A stretch of 64,000 nucleotides of DNA from NCBI GenBank assembly GCA_964446585.1, contig CAYUPI010000032.1, positions 1 to 64,000 of the forward strand, given 5' to 3'. The stretch is from CAYUPI01 sp964446585. GTDB lineage: Bacteria > Verrucomicrobiota > Verrucomicrobiia > Limisphaerales > UBA8199. Both the position numbers and the translations under genes were made by a program. Shown piece after piece: positions 25,394-34,029 of the stretch. The notes under the pieces are model-generated. The model had not been told where the DNA came from and ran no database searches. It saw only the letters and a program-made list of their open reading frames with translations. Position 1 is the first letter of the stretch, and every line of letters starts with the position of its first letter.

Positions 25394-26081
25394 AGCTCAA
25401 ACGGTTGCGGGACAGTGCCAGCCAGATTGAAAGGCCATCGCGGCCGGTCAGGCGCAGCGTCTGCGGACTGGTCTCGCCGACGGACCCGTCCGGAAGGAAC
25501 CGGATAGCGGGCAAGCTCGGATGATGGCTGCGGACAGGAGCTCCGCCGGTGGCACTCGCTGAAATTCCGGCCGCGGCTGTGAGGCTGCTTGGCGAGGAAT
25601 TCTCGCCGGCCACTTCGAGCTGCATATCTTTATCGAGAGTGAAGCTGACCGCTTTGGCATCGTTCGCCTCGTAACTGGGCTCAACCTCCAAACCATATGC
25701 GCTTTGCGCAGCGTCGAGCCACAGTTCCATCGGCAACCCCTCGGAAACTGCTCTGCTTTGGCCGTGGCGGGTAAGGGCCAGCAGGCGTCGGACTTCCGAA
25801 TCCAGCGTGCGACCGCGAAAGAAACTGGCCAGGGCGGGAGCTGTGATCGAAACAGCGATCGTCAGGACGGTCATGACCAGAATCAGCTCGATGAGGGTGA
25901 AAGCGCGACGACGAGGAAGCTCCAAGCTCCAAGCTCCAAGCTCCAGAGAAGCTCCAAATCCTAAGTGCCAACGACCCGCTTCCCCGGCGGCCTGCCAGGG
26001 AATTTCGAGCTTGGAGCCTGGTGTTTCCCTGGAGCTTGGAGCTTGGAGGTTGGGACTTGCGCTGGACTGTGCCGTATTCAT
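25368..26081 (-). CDS. gspH: GspH-like pseudopilin with an unusually long leader
   Basis: 237 residues from the ATG at 26081; a TTG at 26129 would overlap gspG. The prepilin site is PRRRA^FTLIELILVMTVLTIAV, so the leader is 60 residues long. Its last 20 residues before the RRR (GFGASLELGAWSLEL) are encoded by heptad units. The body shows SFFRGRTLDSEVRRLLALTR and a beta-rich C-terminal domain with IRFLPDGSVGE, typical of GspH/FimT (IxFxPdGs). GspH sits near the pseudopilus tip below GspI-J-K. It lies between gspG and gspI and overlaps gspI by 26 bp. If the start were a closer TTG, the leader would be shorter. Confidence 0.85.
   Translation of the reverse strand: MNTAQSSASPNLQAPSSRETPGSKLEIPWQAAGEAGRWHLGFGASLELGAWSLELPRRRAFTLIELILVMTVLTIAVSITAPALASFFRGRTLDSEVRRLLALTRHGQSRAVSEGLPMELWLDAAQSAYGLEVEPSYEANDAKAVSFTLDKDMQLEVAGENSSPSSLTAAAGISASATGGAPVRSHHPSLPAIRFLPDGSVGETSPQTLRLTGRDGLSIWLALSRNRLSYEIRNRQS
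25917..26057. repeat. Heptanucleotide palindrome at the 5' end of gspH
   Basis: Four perfect AAGCTCC units (25917-25944) face GAGCTTG units about 80 nt away. A 20-nt perfect inverted repeat pairs 25927-25946 with 26029-26048. The element fills the stretch between the gspH start and its prepilin cleavage site. Confidence 0.9.
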
Positions 26082-26100
26082 GGCCGAAATCTTGACCGTC

Positions 26101-26550
26101 TCATCGCTTCTGTATTGTCCAGTTTCCAATCGGCGTTTCTTCTCCAGGAGGGCCCATCGAGCTCAGGTCATACGAAGTGGGATTATGTCGTCCGGGACAC
26201 TCATAGACATAATCGTTACCCCAGGGATCCTTGGGCACGCTGTCCGCCTGGAGGTAGGGCCCTCGCCAGTTCTGCGCATCACGCGGCGCCGTGACCAGAT
26301 CCTGCAGGCCGTTCTTACCCTTCGGGTAGTAACCGTTATCGACCTCGAACGCGTCGAGGGCGGTCTTGAAGGTCGAGATCTGCGTTGTCGCCGCAGCGAT
26401 TTGCGCCTGCTTGGTCCGATTCGTAAACCTGGGAAGGACGATAGCGGCCAGGATGCCCAGGATAACGAGCACCAGCAGCAATTCTACCAACGTGAAGGCA
26501 CGCAGGTGGAGGTTTTGAGTGGATTTAGTCGCGAGTTGTTGGGTTTTCAT
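26101..26550 (-). CDS. gspG: GspG major pseudopilin
   Basis: 149 residues. An 18-residue leader ending HLRA is cut before FTLVELLLVLVILGILAAIV, with Glu at +5. The C-terminal domain carries the GspG hallmarks DNGYYPKGKNGLQDL, GPYLQADSVPKDPWGNDYVY and GRHNPTSYDLSSMGPPG, the calcium-binding loop region. It forms the pseudopilus shaft that pushes cargo through the secretin. It is 95 bp downstream of gspF. Confidence 0.95.
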   Translation of the reverse strand: MKTQQLATKSTQNLHLRAFTLVELLLVLVILGILAAIVLPRFTNRTKQAQIAAATTQISTFKTALDAFEVDNGYYPKGKNGLQDLVTAPRDAQNWRGPYLQADSVPKDPWGNDYVYECPGRHNPTSYDLSSMGPPGEETPIGNWTIQKR

Positions 26551-26644
26551 AGTTTGTTTTGGCCCGATGGACGGAAGCGCGGGAATTCGGAGTGTTGCGA
26601 AAATTCTTCCACCATTCCATTATTCCTGTGTTTCGTCGCGGGCG

Positions 26645-27892
26645 TCATTTGATGTAATCCTGTAATGTGAAAATGGGCAGCACCATGCTGATGAAAATCG
26701 TTCCGATGAACCCGGCGATGAAAAAAAGCATCAGAGGTTCCATGAGCGCCACGGCGGTTTTCAATTCCCGGTCCAGGTCCGACTCCGTGACATTGGCAAT
26801 CCGGACCAATTCCTGATCGAGCCGGCCGCTTTCTTCCGCCACCGAGATCATCTCCAGGACCGAGCTGGGAAACAGGCCCCTGCAGTTGCCCAGGCTTGCG
26901 CCCATTTGACCGCCCTGTTGCACCCGCTCGATCGATTCCGAGACCGCATCAACCAGAATTTGATTGCCGATGGATTTGCGGGCGACGTTCAATCCCTGCA
27001 CCAGCGGCACGCCCGCTCCCAGCAGCGTGCCCAACATCCGGCAAAAGCGCGCCATGGCGAACTCGGCCACCAAGGGACCGACGACCGGCGCGCGCAAAAC
27101 CAATCCTTCCCAAACCCGGCGCCCCTTCTCGGACGTGAACCACGTCCGAAGGGTGATCCCGACGACCACCAGGCCCACCACAAGGAACGGACCATAGGAC
27201 CGTACGATGTGACTGACGCCAATCACGATCTGTGTCGGCACCGGTAGCGCCGCGCCAAATCCTTTGAAGATGCCCTGAAAACGCGGAATGAAAAACGTCA
27301 ACAGAAAGATCAAAACGCCCAGCGCCAGCGCCAGCAAAATGCTCGGATACAACATCGCCGTCATCACTTTCGAGCGCAATTCCTTCTCACGCGACTGGAA
27401 ATCGGCGATTTGAGCCAGCACCAGGTCCAGGAACCCGCCAGTTTCGCCCGCCTGCACCATCGCTACGTACACTCTTGGGAAGATATTCGGCGACTTGGCC
27501 ATAGCATCCGCCAGCGACATGCCGTCAACCACCAGATCATGGATTTCTTTCCATTTAGCCTTGGCGGCCGCAGTCGATGCTTCCTTGTAGAGAATCACCA
27601 GCGCGCGGCTTAGCGGCACCCCCGCCGCCAGCAAGCTCGAGAGCAGTCGCGTGAAATTCTCTAGCGCCCGCCCAGAGACTTTTTCCGATTCACGGCCGAA
27701 GGAAAGCGCCGACCAGCTCGCTGGTAGCAGGGTTTCCTTTGGCGCGCCGACCGCCGACGCTTCGGCCAGGCTTACCGGCCGCAGACCCAATCCTTCCATC
27801 TGCCGGAAGGCCTCCTGCCGGCCCGCGGCCTCCAGTTGGCCGTCGGCCAAAACTCCGTTGGCCTGTAATGCTCGATATTGAAAGAGGGGCAT
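26645..27892 (-). CDS. gspF: GspF type II secretion inner-membrane platform protein
   Basis: 415 residues from the ATG at 27892 (MPLFQYRALQANG), preceded by AAGGA; an in-frame upstream start would only add repeat-encoded residues. It has two T2SSF domains: FTRLLSSLLAAGVPLSRALV and GGFLDLVLAQIADFQSREKE in the first, FCRMLGTLLGAGVPLVQGL and EESGRLDQELVRIANVTE in the second. Three TM segments lie near residues 165-185, 215-240 and 380-400. GspF couples GspE and GspL to pseudopilus assembly. Confidence 0.93.
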   Translation of the reverse strand: MPLFQYRALQANGVLADGQLEAAGRQEAFRQMEGLGLRPVSLAEASAVGAPKETLLPASWSALSFGRESEKVSGRALENFTRLLSSLLAAGVPLSRALVILYKEASTAAAKAKWKEIHDLVVDGMSLADAMAKSPNIFPRVYVAMVQAGETGGFLDLVLAQIADFQSREKELRSKVMTAMLYPSILLALALGVLIFLLTFFIPRFQGIFKGFGAALPVPTQIVIGVSHIVRSYGPFLVVGLVVVGITLRTWFTSEKGRRVWEGLVLRAPVVGPLVAEFAMARFCRMLGTLLGAGVPLVQGLNVARKSIGNQILVDAVSESIERVQQGGQMGASLGNCRGLFPSSVLEMISVAEESGRLDQELVRIANVTESDLDRELKTAVALMEPLMLFFIAGFIGTIFISMVLPIFTLQDYIK

Positions 27893-27904
27893 AATCCTTA
27901 AGCA

Positions 27905-28064
27905 CCAAAATCCAAGATCCAAGATCCAAAGAAGAGCCAATCCTCAACCTCCAAAGGCACCGTGGTTTCATGCCGTCTCGATCCGGCCGCTTGGCAGCAC
28001 AGCACTAAGGAGATTTGGAGCTTGGCGCTTCTCTGGAGCTTGGATATTGGATCTTGGATCTTTT
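27905..28064. repeat. Heptanucleotide palindrome between gspE and gspF
   Basis: CAAGATC-type units at 27911-27931 pair with GGATCTT units at 28047-28062 over 16 nt of perfect inverted repeat; GAGCTTG units lie at about 28014-28044. It fills the 172-bp gspE-gspF gap, starting right after the gspE stop codon at 28065. A transcript could fold into a long hairpin here. Confidence 0.88.
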
Positions 28065-29819
28065 TCATGCTGCTCCTTTGTCAGCAGCTTTGGCCGCCGC
28101 TTCCTCCACTGCCTTCCCGTGCTTCGTCCGCTCCACCTCTTTGGCCGTGGTGACACTCAAAACTTCTTCCGCGGTCGTCAGGCCCAGCCGCACCAGACGC
28201 CAGCCGTCGTCGGCCAGGGTGCGCATGCCTGCGCGGCGCGCGGCCTCGCGAATGACGTCGCTCGATGTGTTTTTGAGGATCAACTCCCGGATTTCGTTGT
28301 CCGAATCCATCCACTCGAAGATCGCGTGCCGGCCATGGAAGCCGGTTTGGCGGCATTCACGGCAACCGACCGAACGATAAATGATGGCGTTGGCCGGGAT
28401 CCCGACTTGCTCCTTGAAGGCCTGCGCGGCCGGTGAATGGTCCGCCTCCTTGCACCGTTCGCAGAGCACGCGCACCAATCGCTGCGCCAGGACCGCTTCG
28501 AGCGACGAAGCCACCAGATACGGCTCGACCCCCATGTCCACCAGCCGCGTCAGCGCCCCGGGAGCATCGTTCGTGTGTAGCGTCGAAAAGACGAGATGCC
28601 CCGTCAGCGAAGCCTGCACGGCAATCTGCGCCGTCTCGGCGTCACGGATTTCCCCGATCAGAATCACGTCCGGGTCGTGCCGCAAAATCGAGCGCAGGCC
28701 GCGGGCAAAAGTCAGTCCCGCCTTCTCCGAGACTTGAATCTGGTTGACGCCGCGGAGTTGGTACTCGACGGGGTCCTCGATCGTGATGATCTTTCGGTCG
28801 GAATCATTGATCTCGTTCAACGCCGTGTACAGCGTCGAAGTCTTGCCGCTGCCGGTCGGGCCGGTGACCAGGATGATCCCGTGCGGCATCTGCAGGACGC
28901 GCCGGAAGGATTCAAGTTCGCGCTTTTCCATCCCCAGCTCAGCCATGCCGCGCAGCGCAGCGTTCTGCCGCAGCAAGCGCAGCACCACGGCTTCACCGTG
29001 CAACATCGGAATGACCGACACGCGAATGTCCACCTCGCTTTCATCAATCCGGATCTTGATTCGGCCATCCTGCGGCAACCGTTTCTCGGCGATGTTCAGG
29101 TGGCTCAGAATTTTTACGCGAGACACAATCGCCGGCTGGAACCGTTTGATCTGGCCGGGCACCGGCACGTCCTGCAACACGCCGTCGATGCGATACCGAA
29201 TGCGCAGCTCGTCTTCGAACGGCTCCAGGTGAATGTCCGAAGCCCGCAGATCGATGGCGTCGCGCAAGACCTGGTTGACGAAGCGGATGATCGAAGCGTC
29301 TTCGGCGGCTGTGTCAAGATTGGTGTCCTCTTCCGGATGCTCATCGACCAGCTGGAAGGAAGCTTCTTCGCCCAGTGTATCAATTGTATCGGCGCCGACA
29401 CCCAGCCTCTTTTTCATCTCGCGCTGGATCACCTCGCTGGTGGCCAGCACCGGCTTCAAATTCAGCCCGGTCAACGTTTTGAGCGCATCGAGGCCTTGGG
29501 TGGCGAACAGGCGGCTGGTAGCGACTTCGACGGTGCCGTTCACCCGCCGTAACGGCAGCAATTCCGCTTTGAGCAAAAGCCTGGCGGGGAACAGGGAGAT
29601 TAGCTGGCGATCCGGTTCGATGTCTTCGAGCGTGGTGAACGCCAAACCATATTCGTGCGCCAGCCACCGCAGGACTTCCTCCTCCGTTTGAACGGCGGCC
29701 CCGCCCCGCGTTTGCTGCCCGGCCAACTCCTTGGCATCGCTCGGCGACAGTTGCCGCGCAGCAACCATCTTGTCGAGCAGTTGCTTGCCGGCGGATTCCT
29801 GGCCGGTGCTCTCAGTCAT
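28065..29819 (-). CDS. gspE: GspE type II secretion ATPase
   Basis: 584 residues from the ATG at 29819; a GTG at 29843 inside a repeat would add eight residues. The N1E-like domain (about residues 15-155, LAHEYGLAFTTLEDIE) precedes the ATPase core: DLRASDIHLEPFEDELRIRY, Walker A GPTGSGKTSTLY, the Asp box IITIEDPVEYQLRGVNQ, Walker B GLRSILRHDPDVILIGEIRD and the His box GHLVFSTLHTNDA. A zinc-binding cluster, CERCKEA...CRECRQTG, is present. GspE is the cytoplasmic hexameric motor. The Ala/Lys-rich C-terminal tail is longer than usual. Confidence 0.95.
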   Translation of the reverse strand: MTESTGQESAGKQLLDKMVAARQLSPSDAKELAGQQTRGGAAVQTEEEVLRWLAHEYGLAFTTLEDIEPDRQLISLFPARLLLKAELLPLRRVNGTVEVATSRLFATQGLDALKTLTGLNLKPVLATSEVIQREMKKRLGVGADTIDTLGEEASFQLVDEHPEEDTNLDTAAEDASIIRFVNQVLRDAIDLRASDIHLEPFEDELRIRYRIDGVLQDVPVPGQIKRFQPAIVSRVKILSHLNIAEKRLPQDGRIKIRIDESEVDIRVSVIPMLHGEAVVLRLLRQNAALRGMAELGMEKRELESFRRVLQMPHGIILVTGPTGSGKTSTLYTALNEINDSDRKIITIEDPVEYQLRGVNQIQVSEKAGLTFARGLRSILRHDPDVILIGEIRDAETAQIAVQASLTGHLVFSTLHTNDAPGALTRLVDMGVEPYLVASSLEAVLAQRLVRVLCERCKEADHSPAAQAFKEQVGIPANAIIYRSVGCRECRQTGFHGRHAIFEWMDSDNEIRELILKNTSSDVIREAARRAGMRTLADDGWRLVRLGLTTAEEVLSVTTAKEVERTKHGKAVEEAAAKAADKGAA

Positions 29820-29840
29820 AAGGAGGAGTGTCGAGTGCCT

Positions 29841-29896
29841 CACGCATCACGTTTCACGTTTTACGTTTCACGCATGACGCGTCACGCATCACGCTT
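29841..29896. repeat. Eight-unit heptanucleotide array upstream of gspE
   Basis: Eight consecutive 7-bp units: CACGCAT, CACGTTT, CACGTTT, TACGTTT, CACGCAT, GACGCGT, CACGCAT, CACGCTT. This is the longest and cleanest array in the window. It fills the gap between the stop of the Spy-like gene (29896-29898) and the gspE start. Confidence 0.92.
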
Positions 29897-30465
29897 CACA
29901 GCAACCCACTGGAGGTCGCAATCGCTTCCTGCCGCAGCGACAGCACTTTGCGGAGCTCGTTTTGGGCCTTCTCCAATTCAACCTGTCTGGCTTTCCGGGA
30001 TTCGATGAATTTGGCCAGCGCAGTTTTCAGCTCGGCATTCGAAGCTTTTCCTTCAATGGCTCGCTGCAAGGCCTCAGCCTCCGGGCTGGGTTGGCTGAAC
30101 ATTCCGCCTCGGCGTCCGCCGGAGTCCCCGCCCTGGTCGCCGCCTCGGCTGCGACGCCCAAACATCATCCCGCGCAATCGATCACCCTCGACCTGGCGGC
30201 GCGCGTCCATGACTTTCTGGATCATCGGTTCGAGGGCTTTCCACTCGGCGTCGTCTTTGACCTCCAGGTCTTCGTGATACCGGTCCATCATCATTTGCTG
30301 CATCTGCGCCGGGTCGAAATTGCCCCCGAACCGGCCGCGACCTCCAAAGCCCTGGCCGCCACCGCGGTCGTTTTGATTGTTATCCTGCTGGGCCAAGCCC
30401 TGGCTCACACCTAAACACATTCCAGCGGCCACGGCCGCTGCTGCCAACCAACGATTCATATTCAT
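29896..30465 (-). CDS. Exported Spy/CpxP-like helical protein upstream of gspE
   Basis: 189 residues from the ATG at 30465 (MNMNRWLAAAAVAAGM), giving a signal peptide cut near GLAQQ. The mature protein is Gly/Asn/Arg-rich at first, then helical and charged: FDPAQMQQMMMDRYHEDLEV, KALEPMIQKVMDARRQVEG and a C-terminal helix ending LRKVLSLRQEA, a weak LTxxQ-like pattern. It is probably a periplasmic helical-hairpin protein of the LTXXQ type. It is the first gene of the T2SS run; 77 bp of mainly repeat DNA separates it from gspE. A role in folding or sensing at the envelope is inferred only. Confidence 0.7.
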   Translation of the reverse strand: MNMNRWLAAAAVAAGMCLGVSQGLAQQDNNQNDRGGGQGFGGRGRFGGNFDPAQMQQMMMDRYHEDLEVKDDAEWKALEPMIQKVMDARRQVEGDRLRGMMFGRRSRGGDQGGDSGGRRGGMFSQPSPEAEALQRAIEGKASNAELKTALAKFIESRKARQVELEKAQNELRKVLSLRQEAIATSSGLL

Positions 30466-30838
30466 CTTAGGTTCTTGTTCTGCTGCGGTTATTTGGTAAT
30501 CGTACAAAGCCGCCCCTCAGCGACTCTGCGTGCTGCGCCGGAACATAAGGCAAACCTCGTGCCAAGTGAAAAACTCCCATAAAAGCCAACTCTTCTGTGC
30601 AGTACTTGCTCAGGAAGGTTTGGTATGCCGTGCATTTCTTGCGCGCGATCCGACATCTGCAATCCAATCGCCCTACGTGGTCAAGAGACCTGATTCCTCC
30701 TTGATCGAGCTTGTCCACAATCGTCAACCTATCCCGCGTCAGTCGCCCTTTTTGGTTTACTGGGCGGGGCAGCAGGCGTATGCTTTTTGGCAGAAATGTT
30801 CAAGGTCAACAAGTTTCGTATGACTCCCCCATGCAACT
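30466..30838. other. Divergent intergenic region between the T2SS run and a lipoprotein gene
   Basis: 373 bp with no convincing gene or RNA. It should hold the promoter of the long minus-strand T2SS operon and that of the plus-strand lipoprotein gene. No regulator site could be recognised by eye. Confidence 0.5.
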
Positions 30839-31180
30839 ATGAATCCTAAGATATTGCTCGGAATCGTTCTCACCGCCAGTGCTGTGGGCATTTCAGGCTG
30901 CGGTAAAAAGCAGCCGACCACTCTGCCGGCCGCCGAAATCAGCGGCGTTAAGGTTGATATACCCAAGCTGCGGCAGTCCCTCGTCGACGCAGCCCCTGAG
31001 GTCCAGGCCGAACTCAACCAGGTGACTTCTAACGTTCGCTACGGCCAATATGAGAAGGCGCTGATGGCACTGGATAAACTCGCCAATAACCCTGCTTTAA
31101 ATGACGCGCAAAAAAAAGTCGTCAACGATGTCATCGAACAGATGAAGCAAGTCATTATGAAGGCCGGGCCGTCGCGGTAA
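30839..31180 (+). CDS. Small lipoprotein of unknown function
   Basis: 113 residues. A type II signal peptide with lipobox GISGC (Cys at residue 21) is followed by GKKQP, so it is expected to be lipid-anchored. The mature part is helical: DIPKLRQSLVDAAPEVQAEL, YGQYEKALMALDKLANN and a last helix to KQVIMKAG. The pattern suggests a small three-helix bundle, perhaps TPR-like. No family was recognised. It is alone, divergent from the T2SS operon. Confidence 0.75.
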   Translation: MNPKILLGIVLTASAVGISGCGKKQPTTLPAAEISGVKVDIPKLRQSLVDAAPEVQAELNQVTSNVRYGQYEKALMALDKLANNPALNDAQKKVVNDVIEQMKQVIMKAGPSR

Positions 31181-31280
31181 CACCGTCGAGCCTTACCATT
31201 CGCCCGCGACTTCCAAGCCGCTCTTGAGCCAGCGGGGCGCTCGTTTTCGCTCGTCAACCGCCCGTCTCTCGGGTTTTGCC

Positions 31281-32081
31281 ATGTCATTTCCTGCGGACTA
31301 TCACATGCACACGCCGCTGTGCCGGCATGCCGTAGGCGAGCCCAGCGAACTGGCGGCCCAGGCCGTCAAACTGGACTTAAGAGAGATTGGTTTTTCGGAT
31401 CACAGTCCGATGGCGCGAGACGACTTCGACGACTGGAGGATGAAAGCGCGCGAATTGGATCATTACGTGATGATGGTCGAGCGGGCCCGGCGCGACCATC
31501 CCGGGCTCGTGATTAAGCTGGGTTTGGAGGTCGATTATCTGCCCGAGCAGGAGGACTGGATCAAAGACCTGGCGCGTCGGCATCCGTGGGACTACTTCAT
31601 CGGCTCAGTGCATTATCTTCCAGACTCATGGGCCATCGATCACCCGAAAATGATTTCTCGCTGGCGTGACCGCGACCCGATGGAAGTCTGGACGGTGTAT
31701 TTCGAACGCTTGACCCTGGCAGCCGGCTCGGGGCTGTTCGACATCATCGGTCATGCCGACTTGTGCAAGAAATTCTGTTTTTATCCGGCTGAGGATTGCA
31801 CACCGCTTTACACTCGTTTTCTGGAAGCGGCCAAAGCCTCCGGCGTGGCGCTCGAGCTCAACACTGCCGGCTTGCGCAAGGACTGCCGCGAAATTTATCC
31901 CAGCTCTCGCATCGTCGAGCTCGCCGCTAACTTTGGTGTTCCGATCTCCTTTGGCTCAGATGCACACGCCCCTAATGAGGTGGGCATGAACTTCGAGGAG
32001 GCTGTCAACCTGGCCCGCTCGGCCGGGTACACTCACTTCTGCCGCTTCACCCGCCGCCAAAAGGAATTGGTCCGGCTCTGA
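31281..32081 (+). CDS. PHP-family histidinol-phosphatase-like hydrolase
   Basis: 266 residues from the ATG at 31281, which starts MSFPADYHMHTPLCRHA, the family's N-terminal metal-binding motif. Further metal ligands are likely in GFSDHSPM, in GLEVDY, in FIGSVHYLP, in DIIGHADL and in the C-terminal SFGSDAHAPNEVG. The domain is the HisK/HisJ-type PHP phosphatase, which removes phosphate from L-histidinol phosphate; some members act on other substrates. No other his genes are here. It is 10 bp ahead of the nucleotidyltransferase gene, so the two probably form an operon. Confidence 0.88.
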   Translation: MSFPADYHMHTPLCRHAVGEPSELAAQAVKLDLREIGFSDHSPMARDDFDDWRMKARELDHYVMMVERARRDHPGLVIKLGLEVDYLPEQEDWIKDLARRHPWDYFIGSVHYLPDSWAIDHPKMISRWRDRDPMEVWTVYFERLTLAAGSGLFDIIGHADLCKKFCFYPAEDCTPLYTRFLEAAKASGVALELNTAGLRKDCREIYPSSRIVELAANFGVPISFGSDAHAPNEVGMNFEEAVNLARSAGYTHFCRFTRRQKELVRL

Positions 32082-32091
32082 AATACCCCAG

Positions 32092-32847
32092 ATGAAAGCA
32101 GTGATTCTGGCGGCAGGCAAAGGGTCCCGGATGGGAGAGCTCACACAGGAGTTGCCCAAACCGATGCTCAAAGTGCGAGGCAAACCGATCCTCGAACACA
32201 TTCTCGAGGGCGTCCTTCAAGCAGGAGTGCGCGACATCTTCATCGTCACCGGATTTCGTGCGGAGGTGATCGAAGGCTATTTTAATGATGATTCCAAATG
32301 GAAGGCGCGCCTGGCCTTTGGGCGCCAGCTCGTGCAGGACGGCACCGGCAAAGCGCCCGAAGTCGCCAAGGAGTTTATCGGTACCTCGCCGTTCATTCTG
32401 ACTTATGGCGATATCCTGGAGGTGAAACCGGAGACATATCAGCGGATGATTCGCCGTTTTGAGGAGGGCCCGTTCTCAGGAGTGATCACGGTGACGCGCG
32501 GCGAAGACGTGACCAAAGGCGCGGTGAATTTTTTCGACGAGCAATTCTGCCTCCGGCGATTGGTGGAAAAGCCTTCTCACGAACAATTGGAACAGTTGCG
32601 CGGCGAGGGCTGGTTGAAGGCGGACCAGCCCGTTTGGTATAACGCGGGGATATATATTTTCAAACCGTCACTGTTCGAGTTCACTGCTAAGCTGGAGAAA
32701 TCCGCGCGCGGCGAGTATGAACTTACGGACGCAGTGAGCGGACTGCTCGCCGCCGGGCACAAAATGGCCGGGCTGGAAATTGAGGGACGGTGGGTGGATG
32801 TGCGGGATCCGGCGACCTTGGCCAGGCTCGAAAGCGAAGCTAGGTAA
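32092..32847 (+). CDS. Sugar-phosphate nucleotidyltransferase (NTP_transferase family)
   Basis: 251 residues. The N-terminal pyrophosphorylase signature is LAAGKGSRMGELTQELPKPM, followed by VRGKPILEHILEG. The metal-binding Asp is in ILTYGDILEV, and the sugar-binding region includes LVEKPSH and WYNAGIYIFKPSLFE. The family makes NDP-sugars from sugar-1-phosphates. The exact nucleotide and sugar cannot be told; the size and lack of a C-terminal hexapeptide domain fit RmlA-like or MurU/HddC-like enzymes. The gene overlaps the end of mqnA by 8 bp on the opposite strand. It may serve surface-glycan synthesis, together with the O-antigen-ligase-like protein nearby. Confidence 0.88.
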   Translation: MKAVILAAGKGSRMGELTQELPKPMLKVRGKPILEHILEGVLQAGVRDIFIVTGFRAEVIEGYFNDDSKWKARLAFGRQLVQDGTGKAPEVAKEFIGTSPFILTYGDILEVKPETYQRMIRRFEEGPFSGVITVTRGEDVTKGAVNFFDEQFCLRRLVEKPSHEQLEQLRGEGWLKADQPVWYNAGIYIFKPSLFEFTAKLEKSARGEYELTDAVSGLLAAGHKMAGLEIEGRWVDVRDPATLARLESEAR

Positions 32848-33727
32848 CGAAGTGCGGCTCGTAAATGGGTGCGCCAGTGTGCCGACGTAGAAGCTCGGCG
32901 AACCGCGCCAGGCCGCGTTTCTCGTCGTCGCCCAGATGATAATGGATGTGCCAGCTCAGGTAATCCTTCCGGAACTCGTAATCGTAGTCGGTGCGCGTTT
33001 GGATGATGTTATCGAGCGTGTCCAGACCGAAATCGCGCGCGGCGCGGAGTTTCCGTCGCAAAGGAGCATTGTCCAGCCCGCGCCGCAAGGCCCAAATGGC
33101 ATAGACAAACGGCCTCCGCGTCAGCTCATACCAGGCGGAGCCGAGGTCCCAGACTTCGTGCGTGTGCGTAGCGCGGGCAAAATCGAGCGCGCGATCGCCA
33201 ATCAACAATGCGAAATCCGGCAGCGCGGCAAAATCATAACTCGTCAGTGGTTTGAACCAAGGTTTCAAACCGCGCTCCGCCAGCAAAACACGAAGTAACT
33301 GAACGCTGGTGAGCGATGCCGGGTCGCAGAAGACCTCCCTGACTTCTTCCAGCGGCCTTCGATGCGCCAGCAGCACGCTTTGCACTTCGCCCAGCGAGGC
33401 GATGGCAATTCCGTCCAGCACATCGTAACGATCGTTGAACAACACTTCCGTCACGCTGACCAGCGCCGCATCGAGTTCATCCCGCTGGAGCATTTCCGCC
33501 AGACCGGATGGCGTAGCCATGACCACTTGCTCCTCCAATCCGCGGGTTAGAGGAACCGCATTGAGGTAACAGACCGTGCCGACGCGAAAGGGCGCGAGGG
33601 AGTCTTCGAGATTTTTCTCGCGTTGCAAATCGGCCACCCGCTGCTCACGTGCCCAGCGGTGCGCGAGTTCCTCGGCGGATTCAGGCGACGCCAGGCGCAG
33701 TTTGGAAACAGGTTTCGGAGAGTCCAT
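32840..33727 (-). CDS. mqnA: Chorismate dehydratase MqnA (futalosine menaquinone pathway)
   Basis: 295 residues. The core from about residue 46 reads FRVGTVCYLNAVPLTRGL, followed by TPSGLAEMLQRDELDAALVS, FCDPASLTSVQLLRVLL, ALLIGDRAL and RPFVYAIWALR, the pattern of MqnA/MqnD periplasmic-binding-like enzymes. MqnA removes water from chorismate to give 3-enolpyruvylbenzoate, the first step of the futalosine route to menaquinone. The 45-residue basic N-terminal stretch before the fold is unusual and may be a mis-set start, but no better start is evident. No other mqn genes are in the window. Confidence 0.92.
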   Translation of the reverse strand: MDSPKPVSKLRLASPESAEELAHRWAREQRVADLQREKNLEDSLAPFRVGTVCYLNAVPLTRGLEEQVVMATPSGLAEMLQRDELDAALVSVTEVLFNDRYDVLDGIAIASLGEVQSVLLAHRRPLEEVREVFCDPASLTSVQLLRVLLAERGLKPWFKPLTSYDFAALPDFALLIGDRALDFARATHTHEVWDLGSAWYELTRRPFVYAIWALRRGLDNAPLRRKLRAARDFGLDTLDNIIQTRTDYDYEFRKDYLSWHIHYHLGDDEKRGLARFAELLRRHTGAPIYEPHFVT

Positions 33728-33833
33728 TCGCTTGCAGACAACCTAACAGGCCACTGGCCCTTCGCCAAGCGCAGGACTAAACCCAGGACTAAGACCCTCG
33801 TAGTGCACTTGTGAAAGCGCGCCGGAAGCTGTC

Positions 33834-33944
33834 GGAGGGCGCCCGTCCCCGGGCGCAGCATTGCACGATCGGCTGCAGTATCGTAAAAAACTCAAGGCGC
33901 ACGGTTTGAACGAGAATTGCTGCGCCCGGGGACGGGCGCCCTCC
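33834..33944. repeat. Palindromic element with 27-nt perfect arms
   Basis: The arms at 33834-33860 (GGAGGGCGCCCGTCCCCGGG...) and 33918-33944 are exact reverse complements over 27 nt, with a 57-nt centre. The element lies between the divergent mqnA and O-antigen-ligase-like genes. A related, degraded copy is at 54479-54589. Confidence 0.9.
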
Positions 33945-34029
33945 GCCGCCTTTCTGAGAGGCGACGCGGCGCGTCGTTTCTGGCTTGTGAAAGCCCGATC
34001 AGTAAATTTGAATCGGCACGCTTCGAGCC

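Noticed and set aside
29841..29896. Possible CRISPR-like repeat array
   Set aside because: The repeat unit is 7 bp with no spacers, so it is a tandem array and not a CRISPR.
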